The translations under genes and the position numbers were made by a program. From the NCBI GenBank assembly GCA_930367205.1, contig OV884009.1:119301454-119365453 (forward strand): DNA of 64,000 nt, in the 5' to 3' direction. The stretch comes from Acanthosoma haemorrhoidale (Eukaryota; Arthropoda; Insecta; Hemiptera; Acanthosomatidae). Below, one piece after another: positions 55,726 to 64,000 of this stretch. The notes under the pieces were generated by a model. It did not search any database. It was given only the letters and a program-made list of their open reading frames with translations, and was not told the DNA's origin. The first letter of the stretch is position 1, and each line of letters opens with the position of its first letter.

Positions 55726-58416
55726 GTGGATCCTTCTGACTCCTTATCCATTCTCCTTTGGAATGCGAATGGTGTTCGCACCCACACTAACGAACTGACA
55801 GCATTACTCCATGACAAAAACATCGACGTAGCTCTAATTACTGAAACAAGACTTACAAGTAAACGACCATTTGCCGTTCGACAGTACCAGACTTATCGAA
55901 CTGATCACACTGATGGAAGAGCTCATGCAGGTACCGCTGTCATTGTCCATAACTCCATATCCCACCACATAGTTCCTTTGGTAGCACATGATTTCCTTCA
56001 ATCCACTGCAGTGTCAATCACCACCCTCACTTTTCCCCTTACTCTAGCATCAGTGTACTGCCCTCCCAATAAATCCATTACCGATTCCCAATTCATCTCC
56101 TTTCTAGACCCCATCGGGTATCGTTTCCTTGTGGGTGGGGACTTTACCGCAAAGCACCAGCACTGGGGCTCAAGATCCACAAATACACGAGGACGTGCTT
56201 TGCTGTCTGCACTCACACGGAGACATTGCTCCACTATCTCTCCTGACACAGCCACCTATTGGCCATCAGATCCCAACCGAAATCCTGATCTCCTTGACTT
56301 CTTTTTCTACAATAGTTTAGGAACACTAAACTATTCACTCAAGCGCCTCGATAACCTCTCCTCCGACCATAGCCCCTTATTATTAACCATTTCCCTAAAT
56401 CCAATTCACAAACTGCCTCCTCCTTCATTTATTAGGGGCCCAGTTGACTGGGACCACTTCCGCCAGATTCTTACAGACTCTGTAGACCTCAAAGTACCTC
56501 TGAAAACATCCCAAGACGTAGACGATGCAGTGCATTCCTTCACTACTCTGATCCAGAGGTCGGCCTGGGAGGCATCGTCACCCCACCGTCACCTAAAAAT
56601 TCACAATCAAAATCCTTTACCTCAGTATCTCAAAGACCTAATCAAATCCAAACGCCACTCAAGAACAGTGTGGCAATGATCCCGACATCCTGCTGATCGT
56701 CGCTCATACAATCAGTACTGCAGGCTGGTAAAGCGGCAATTGGCATCCTTCCGTTCCGATTCTTTCAATTCCTATCTCTCCTCCCTGTCTACCAGGGACA
56801 ACTCCTTATGGAATCTAACTAAGAAAATCCTAAAATACCATCCTGTTTCACACCCACTCCGTCGTGATGATGGGTCCTGGGTGGCTTCGGATGGCGAGAG
56901 GGCGGAGGAATTTGCACTGCATCTTTCCCATACTTTCACTCCTCATCTTACTCCTCAAAACAATAATCACCGTCCAACTGTTGAAGATTTCCTCACTTCA
57001 CCTATCCCTCTCTCACTACCACCAAAAGCCGTTAACCCCTCCGAGGTTAAATATCTTCTGAAAAAATTACCTTACCAAAAATCTCCAGGATATGATCTCC
57101 TTACTCCTCGAATCCTCCAACAACTTCCTCCTAAAGCCATAATCTTCCTAACCTATATATATAATTGCATTATCCGAACGACGCACTTTCCTCTCCTCTG
57201 GAAACATTCCCTTATTGTCTTATTCGCCATACCCGGCAAACCACCCAATGACGCCTCATCTTACCGTCCAATTAGCCTACTCCCTATCCTCTCAAAAATA
57301 TTTGCAAAACTCCTATTAAAACGCCTACTTCCAATTGTTGAATCCAAAAACCTTTACCCTACTCATCAGTTTGGTTTCCGCCAACGACATTCCACAGCTC
57401 AACAAGGCCTTCGCGTTGTTGATCACATATCCTCAGCCCTTGGAACCAAACAGTATTGCACTGCTGCCTTTCTGGACATAGCTCAAGCTTTTGACAGGGT
57501 CTGGCACGCAGGCTTGCTTTACAAGCTCAAAGGATATTTACCGCAAACCCTATTCCTAATCCTACAATCCTACCTTTCAAACCGTTTCTTCCAAGTCCGC
57601 TGTGGTTTAGAATATTCTAACTACTATCCCATTAAAGCAGGAGTTCCACAGGGCAGCGTCCTGGGTCCCACCCTCTATAATCTATACACCGCTGATGTCC
57701 CCTCTACCACCAATACCTTCTTGGCAATATTCGCAGACGACACTGCAGTCCTGTCAACCCATCCAGACCCTAATATAGCATCCCAAAACCTTCAAAAACA
57801 CCTCGACGAGATCGAGTATTGGTGCAACCAATGGCGAATCAAAGTCAATGAAGGAAAATGTTCCCACATAACCTTTACCCTCTGCCGCAAGTCCTGTCCA
57901 CCAGTCTTTTTAAATTTAATTCCTCTCCCTGTGTCTGAGACAGTACGGTATTTAGGCTTCCATCTCGACAAAAGACTGACATGGAACCCACACACGAAGC
58001 TAAAAAGACAAGAACTAAACAGACGCTTTGGACAACTGTACAGACTACTTCGAAGGACATCCCACCTCTCAATAGAAAACAAACTACTTATTTACAAGGT
58101 TATACTTAAGCCAATCTGGACATACGGAATAGAGCTATGGGGGACAGCAAAAAAGTCGAACATCAAGCGCATCCAATCCTTTCAATCAAAAGTCCTAAGA
58201 ACAATAGTAAATGCCCCTTATTACGTCAGCAACAAAACCCTTCACAATGATCTGAATATACCCTATATACTTGAACTCATCCCTTCCAAGTTCATAAAAT
58301 TCCATAGTAACCTATCCAACCACCCTAATTCCCTAGCACAGTCATTGCACTGCACCACTCACCCCTATAATCCTCTTCGGAGATTAAAACGGCAGTGGCC
58401 TCGTGACCTGCTATAA
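55726..58416 (+). pseudogene. ORF2 of LINE J1: endonuclease and RT with one premature stop
   Basis: The frame follows the ORF1 stop directly; its first codon is GTG, so an original ATG may be lost. Endonuclease: LLWNANG, ITETRL (catalytic Glu), VGGDFTAKHQHWGS, LSSDHSPLL. RT: KSPGYDLLTPRIL, palm Asp in LDIAQAFDRVWH, AGVPQGSVLGP, FADDTAVLS box, VRYLGFHLDK. The only break in about 896 codons is a TGA at 56677-56679 between the two domains. The older J3 copy has an Arg codon there, so it is a simple nonsense change, possibly from CGA. Confidence 0.88.
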
Positions 58417-58588
58417 CTAAGTGATAGTGGGAGTTCTGGCAATGGCCAGTTCCTCTAATCATGTCCTGAGCGTCTGTGGCTCTCGTGCTCTTGGTCAGCC
58501 TCCGCTGGCTTATCCAGTGACGCGGCTGACGTAGGAGCGTGGGGGACTCCCCAAGACTCGGCTTCCTCCTTCGCATGCGAGGAGGATA

Positions 58589-60350
58589 TTACATATTTCC
58601 CTGGTATATATGTAATTTTGAAGTCACCTAGTTCCTCGTATGTTCTTGATTTTATATTAAGGTTTTCTAACGGTTTATGGTCTGAATAAACTTCAAATCT
58701 TCTTCCAATTAACCAGTATTCCCAATAATTTATCGCTTCCTTTATTGCTAAGCATTCCAAATATATAGCTTTTTTTCTTTTTTGCGACTCATTTAATTTT
58801 TTTGAGAAATAGGCTACTGGCTTTTCTTTTCCATCTTGTTGGGTTTGTTTCAGTATTGCACCTATACCTTCTATTGAAGCATCTGTAAATATCTTAATAG
58901 GTAAATCTTTATCAAATATTTCTAGGACTGGTTGAGAGCACAATAATTTTTTTATCTCTGTGAATGATTTTTCACAATCTTCAGACCAATTATATTTTAC
59001 ATCTTTTCTTAACAATCTATGTAGTGGATCTAGTATTGTTGAGATTTTTGGTATATATTTGTGATAGAAATTTATTTTACCTAGAAATTGTCTAACGTTC
59101 TTCTGCGTTTTTGGAGTCGGAAAATTGAGTATTGATACTAAATTGTCTTTAATTGGTCTTACTGTATTATTTTCTATTATATGTCCGAGATATTTAATTG
59201 ATTTTGATGCGAACGTGCATTTTTTAAATTTTAATCTGAATCCTTCTTTTATTATGGCTTCTAAAACTTGTTTGATATGCATGATATGATCTTCAAAAGT
59301 CTCTGAAAATATTAATATGTCATCTATATAATTTTCTGTAAAGTTCTTTAGATTATTTTTTCTTAGTATACTTGATAAAATTCTTTGGAAGATTGCTGGT
59401 GCTGTTTTTAAACCGAATGGTAGGCAAGTCCATTGATAATGTCCTTCTTGGGTTATAAAGCCTTTTTTTTTTCTATCTTCTATCCTTAGTGGTATTGACC
59501 AAAATGCTGAATTGATGTCCAGTGATGTAAAATATTTACAATTTCTAGCTTTAATTATTAAATCATCAATTAGCGGAAAAGGTTGGGCCTGGGTGGTGAC
59601 AATCTTGTTCAGATCTCTAAAATCGACACATAATCTGGTTTTTCCTTCACCTTTTTTTAATGCTAGGGTCACTGGTGCAGCAAATGGGCTATATGATTCT
59701 TCAATTAAATTTTTTTCTAATAGTTTTGCCACTTGCTGTTCTATTTCTTTTCTGTCTTCCATTGTGCATCTATATGGTCTTTTACTACAAAATTTTTCCA
59801 TCAAGAGATCTATTCTTGCTTCATAATCTTTTACAGTTCCTATATCATACTTGTATTTGGCAAATATTGTTTTATATTCTTCTATCAGTTGTTCTATTTT
59901 GAATTTTTTTTCATTATCTAAATGATCTAAATTTATTTTAAAATCTTTCTCTTTAATATGTTCATTAAAATTTATTTCTATTATATCTTTTCTTTGCGAT
60001 TGTTTTTGGCTTATATTTAGATTTTCGTCTTGCCTTAATTTAAATTCCTTTATTATGTCTAGGCTTATCAAAAAATCATGAAAAGTCTCATTTTCTACTT
60101 CTTTTTCAATATTGAAAATTTTTAATTTTATTCTTGCTAATCCCTTTTCGAGTGCCACACCACTAATTATTTTTAATTGTATTTTGTTCTTATCTATATT
60201 ATTATTTTTTATAGTTTTTATTAATCTTTTATTAATTAATGAAACTTGAGATCCTGAGTCATAGATCCTTTCTATTTTTATCTTATCTTCCAATATAATG
60301 TTTAATTTAATTAGTGGTGTGTTTACTCGTTTTTTGATTCATTATATATT
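58589..60350 (-). pseudogene. Protease, RT and RNase H of element D2 (C-terminus lost at J1 junction)
   Basis: Numbering from codon 60293: protease IYDSGSQVSLI with Asp 12; RT with LCVDFRDLNK, TSLDINSAFW and YIDD 322-325; RNase H with FTDASIEGIGA, YLECLAIKE, SDHKPLENL and the connector YIPGK, where D2 sequence ends. The reading frame runs on through J1 antisense to 58455, but those last codons are not Gypsy sequence. About 9 residues before YIPGK are missing relative to D. The frame is open upstream of 60293 to about 60330. Confidence 0.85.
60329..60335 (-). promoter_or_regulatory. Candidate -1 frameshift heptamer AAAAAAC at the D2 gag-pol boundary
   Basis: In the frame reading TCA AAA AAC GAG TAA on the minus strand, a one-base backward slip gives CGA GTA AAC ACA, the pol frame leading into the protease. 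The stop follows two codons later. The zinc-knuckle frame upstream must change once more (stop AAG TAA near 60378), so a further lesion is required. Confidence 0.45.
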
Positions 60351-61441
60351 TCTACATCTAGGATAGAATTGTTATTTACTTTGGTGTAGTGTTCCTTTCT
60401 CTACTTTCTTCATGTTTTTGGAACCAGCATTTATCTTTTGGGTGGTATCTCACACCTTTACCTGAATCTTCACACGTTTTACAAGGTATCTTTACTTCAT
60501 ATTTCTTTTAAGAATCTAATGTAGGTTTTTTTTGAAAATTTCTTTTATTTACTAAACATTCAAGTTGTCTCAATTCATTAAATAAGTCTGTAGTTTCTTT
60601 TAATTTTTCCTTGTTTATTCAATTCAATATAAATTCTGGTAACCCTACTGCTATTAATGCTATAAGTGACTTTATATCCATATCTTTGTTAAAATCTATC
60701 AAACGTTTCTCTTTCCTCAAAGCATAATCCGTTAACGAACCTTCTCGATATTTAAATGATAGTGCATAGGTTATATTATTCCATCCATTATCTGTGAAAC
60801 ATTTTAAGAATCTTGTTTTCCATTCAGACCAACCAGCATTTATTGTTAGTCTTATGAGTGTGGAAGAGTGCCAGTCTAAACTTGGTTTATCCAAAAATAG
60901 TTTCATTAGTTCAATTTTTTCCTCAATATCTATTTAAAATCTAGAACACTCTTTTTCAAAGCATTCTATCCACTGTTTAGCACTAGTATTTTTGCTTGAA
61001 AATTTTTTTTATGAGAAGTTTTTCTGATATTTTTTTTAAGTCTTTTTCGTTATCTTTCTTCTGTGTTGTTTCTATCAGTTTCTCTAGTATTTCCTTTAGA
61101 TTATGATCTTGTGTTTTGTTTGTACTTTCTTCATTTATTTCCTCTAAATATTGATCTTTAAATTGCAGATTTCCATCTTCATCTATGTATGTGCCCTCTA
61201 ATTCTTTTGTCATTGTAATCCACACTCTTCTTATCTGATTTCTTCTCTTTAATGAATTAACTAACTTTGTGTACTTACTTGTCTTTTTCAACTCCACATG
61301 ATCTTCCATATATTTGAATTCTTCTGGCAATATATATCTTCTTCCATCTCCTGTACCAATTGAGGTGATGGCAATTGCATTTGCTTTACTGTCTTTTGGT
61401 GAAGTCACTGCCGTAAATTCAAACTCCAGTTTTGACATCAT
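60351..61441 (-). pseudogene. gag of element D2, broken
   Basis: The N-terminal frame starts near ATG 61441 and runs to 60983, rich in Lys and Glu. The capsid-like part is 60619-60906 (WSEWKTRFLKCFTDNGW, YREGSLTDYALRKE, VGLPEFI). The two frames are out of register. Near 60420-60480 is a Cys/His motif of CX2CX9HX4C spacing rather than the usual CX2CX4HX4C. Confidence 0.7.
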
Positions 61442-61459
61442 AAACAAATTGTTGTTTTA

Positions 61460-61697
61460 TAAGATTGGTTAGGTCTTCTTCTTATAACAATAAGTAATCT
61501 GTTTCTATGTAAAACAAAAGAAACAACAATTACAGTTTATTGTTATCACTGTTTGCACTTTACTTGTTTCACACTCAAAACCTTTTGAAAACCTTCTGGT
61601 CATATGTCTCTAGCTCCACCTAGTGGCAGCCAACTGAAGCACGCGCGTGATAACAAAGCGCTGCTAATTTAATTGAAGAAAGCTTACTTTCTTTACA
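61460..61697 (-). repeat. 5' LTR of element D2
   Basis: About 238 bp, matching 52545-52852 with the 71-bp segment absent and several substitutions. Ends TTTACA before the TA tract. Confidence 0.8.
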
Positions 61698-61713
61698 TAT
61701 ATATATATATGTA
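61698..61713. repeat. (TA)n ending in TGTA between D2 and H
   Basis: tatatatatatatgta. The last unit deviates from pure TA. Confidence 0.88.
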
Positions 61714-61899
61714 AGTTAATGCTTACCGGCTTTAGAATTAAAAAACAAAGGGAAAAAAGGTACAGAGAAACAACACGCTTGAAAGTTAGAACTAGACTGT
61801 TTATTTCGAGTCTATAACCCTGTATACTTACATTCGGGATGTTTACATCCCGACGTTCGGGGATTAAGGTTGAGTACTGATGCTGTCCGGAGCTTAACT
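61714..61899 (-). repeat. 3' LTR of element H
   Basis: AGTTAATGC...CTTAACT, followed by CCCCCC (minus-strand PPT). Confidence 0.9.
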
Positions 61900-62335
61900 C
61901 CCCCCTGCCAGTTTACGCACTTCTCCTCGTAAACTATGAAGTCTAAGTCTAAATTGAGGACGACTTAGGCGATATTACGATCACTCTCCTAATCGTACTA
62001 AGGGAGCGAAGGCCAGCCCAAACAGTACACAACCTGTAATCCCTTACATTCGGTCGTATTTATAAGACACTTATAGTCCAAATAAAACGCTGCCTCTAAC
62101 ACTGCAGCCACTAGTGACAAAATAAAAAAAAAAAAAAAAAAACATGGCTCATTACTAACAGAAAACAATGGCATCTTACACGCTACGCAAAGTCGATATT
62201 TCTACACAGCCTGTGTACATTCTAAAAAAAACAACAAAAGGAATTACAAAAAAAAATACTTCTACAAATGGTACAAAGTGTACGTATGTATACCATACCA
62301 AATTTGGCTACGTGCAGAAGCGAGGACACTCCAAC

Positions 62336-64000
62336 TCACTCATGGCCTGCACCCTCCCCCCCTGGTGGGAGTTTTAACTGTTCGACGTGGACAGTCCTCC
62401 GTTTCGTCGGAGGTCTTGTACTCTCGATGGTGACGATGTTATGCTCCCTGATCACCACCACCTTGAATGGACCCTCGTATCTGACCGAATCTTTGCTCCG
62501 ATTAGAGCCAATTTTACGATATACAATCGTCCCAATTTTAAGGTCCCCCATTCGACCCTGGACTTTGAGGTTTACCCGAGCAACTCTCTTGACCTTCTCC
62601 CTCACGATTTTGTCACGAACTTTGCCCCAAAGTTTTCCGAGCTCTAAGTGAGCACTTAACATTTGCTCCGCCATTCCCTCGTCCGCCACCGTCTCTGTCC
62701 CGTTCCGGCACCTCGCGCGCAGTCATAAGAGGATCTCGAACGGTGTAAACCCCGTGGTGGAGTGGATGGAATGATTGTATGCCGCCACTGCCTTCGGCAT
62801 CGCCTCGTTCGCCTGCAGACCCTTTTCTACCTGATACACCCGCAGGTGGTCACTCAAGGTACTGTGCAACCTTTCGATGCCTCCACGACTCTTAGGATGT
62901 CCTGGGGTGTTGAGATGCCACACGATATCAAGATTTTTCATCTCCGTCCGAACGTTTGCATTATCGAACTCCCTACCCCCATCCGACGAGATCCGGTCCG
63001 GTACCCCATAAAACTGGAACCACGTTCGTAACGCCTGTAAGACGGCGTTGGATGATTTGTCTTGTACGGCGTACGCCATAGCTACCTTACTGAAGGTATC
63101 TATTGTCGTAACCCACTTATATCCCTTCCAAGTGAACGTGTCAATCTGTAGTTCACTCAGTTGCGTCTCTGCTGTGGGTGTTTCCTCCTGTTGTCCCTGT
63201 GGTGGGTGTCGATCATATTTAGTCTTAGGACATATATCGCACGTTCCTATGATCACTTGGATCGTCTTTTTCATATCCCACCAGAAGTACCGTCGCTGTA
63301 ATGCTTGCAAAGTCTCCTGCGCACCGCGGTGGTTCGTCTTCCCTTGATGGTAGGCATGCGTTACTTCCCGCTGCCGTTCCTCATCACGCAGTGTCTGGAC
63401 CATAGACAGACAACGAACAAACGATCGATCAATACCCAGTTGTTCTGTTCTCCATAATTTCTTGATCAGATCCCACACTGTCGCGTTGCCGACAAATAAA
63501 TGGTAGGTCTTCCCTGGTCTGGATGCATCTTTCAATGCCTGGCAAATTTGGCACCCTTGACACCCGGTTGGGACCAGATTGTCGTAATACTATTCTTGCC
63601 ATAGTTTTCATGAGTAGCTCGGATCAGGCCGGACGTTTGCGTCTTCCAAATAATTTGTCGCCGTTTATCGTTAATGATACCCTCGATCGTCTCCATTTCC
63701 ACCGGACGTTCTCCGGCAGATTCTTCCGCTTCTTGGTGTTCGCTCCCATCGCTATCGTCCCGCGTACCGCGACTTCCATCTTCCCTGGGCACCCATTCCT
63801 GGATAAATTGTCTGTGATCCCTGGACGTTTCCCCTTTCTCGACTGCATTTACGGTAATCGTTCGAGATATCCAGTCCGCCACTACATTGTCCTTCCCTGG
63901 TTTGTATACAATTTCCAGGTTGTATTCGGACAAAAACTCCTTCCAGCGTGTCACCCTGGCGGATGATTCCTTAAGCTTCCCCACCCATTGAAGAGGTCTG
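62336..64000 (-). pseudogene. pol of element H: RNase H end and integrase, with a frameshift and a stop
   Basis: From the right edge the frame runs through the RNase H end (WVGKLKESSARVTRWKEFL) and linker to about 63550, where loss of one T (against B) shifts the frame. Integrase resumes at 63535 (HQGKTNH, LQIDTFTW, SSDGGREFDN, GGIERLH) and meets an in-frame TGA near 62725 in place of the Phe-Gly of FEILFGL. The final piece, 62336-62689, has YEGPFKV. Catalytic residues are otherwise kept. Confidence 0.88.

Larger units (their letters stand above)
53958..58588 (+). mobile_element. LINE J1 (Jockey-like), inserted in element D2
   Basis: About 4.6 kb with 5' UTR, ORF1, ORF2 and only a short 3' part. 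The J3 and J2 copies show that about 100-130 bp of 3' UTR should follow the GCATGCGAGG block, or about 300 bp if the 189-bp repeat belongs to the element. Here D2 sequence resumes at once. D2 lacks about 190 bp at the same place, so one deletion probably removed both. Confidence 0.85.
52545..61697 (-). mobile_element. Element D2: Ty3/Gypsy element of the YIDD group, interrupted by LINE J1
   Basis: 3' LTR (52545-52852), integrase (52904-53957), LINE J1 (53958-58588), RNase H/RT/protease (58589-60350), gag pieces (60351-61441), 5' LTR (61460-61697). Flanked by TA tracts. The RNase H end and the start of integrase are missing at the J1 junction. gag is broken. Almost no leader is left between the 5' LTR and the gag ATG, and I see no canonical TGG primer site. 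Confidence 0.85.
61714..64000 (-). mobile_element. Element H: second B-family element, partial at window edge
   Basis: 3' LTR at 61714-61899 (186 bp, with one deletion and at least two substitutions against the B LTR), then PPT, 3' UTR and pol on the minus strand. Very similar to B, but pol carries two lesions. Its 5' half lies beyond the window. Confidence 0.9.

Noticed and set aside
58455..58588. C-terminal extension of the D2 RT frame through the LINE J1 antisense strand
   Set aside because: The last codons come from J1 3' sequence read backwards. The open frame is accidental, so the Gypsy feature is ended at the junction.

Overview
The window looks like a repeat-rich intergenic stretch of an animal genome, most likely an insect. 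The evidence is AT-rich non-coding DNA, insect-type I/Jockey-group LINEs, several Ty3/Gypsy retrotransposon families, and primer sites that match metazoan tRNA-Phe. No host gene, rRNA, tRNA or CRISPR array could be supported. Almost every real coding sequence belongs to a transposable element, and only three elements keep long intact frames. Everything below was read by eye, without alignment or database search.

Layout. 1-4065: a LINE on the minus strand with intact ORF1 (DUF4780-like) and ORF2 (endonuclease plus RT), running off the left edge. 4078-5688 and 8970-9255: dead copies of a second LINE family (called J here), each followed by the same 189-bp sequence. 6437-6539: a small TTTA-flanked MITE. 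9445-18524: AT-rich DNA with microsatellites and short repeats, no gene seen. 18525-23364: a decayed errantivirus-like Gypsy element (G). 24960-25860: an integrase remnant. 27348-31449: an inverted arrangement of pieces of another Gypsy element with about 0.9-1.1-kb arms and a 17/20-bp minisatellite. 31484-32213: an env-like remnant with a polypurine tract and LTR start.

From 32214 to the right edge (at least 31.8 kb) LTR elements are stacked head to tail, and a (TA)n tract lies at nine of the ten boundaries between them: solo LTR A (+), B (-), C (+), repeat X1, D (-), E (-), repeat X2, F (+), D2 (-, split by LINE J1) and H (-). The only boundary without TA is the D/E deletion junction. B and F are complete, each has LTRs identical by eye, and both have intact gag and pol. 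C has lost its protease and zinc knuckles, and D, E, D2 and H are broken.

How the parts work together. The A/B/C/E/F/G/H group has LTRs of about 180-188 bp with AGTTA...TAACT-type ends, a tRNA-Phe primer site sharing its first T with the LTR end, no env gene, and gag and pol in one frame separated by a single UGA, which implies stop-codon readthrough. The D/D2 group has TGTAAAG-type LTR ends, a YIDD RT and a possible -1 slippery heptamer. Both groups sit in TA repeats. The simplest reading is that one microsatellite has acted as a repeated landing pad, each insertion leaving fresh TA target on its flanks.
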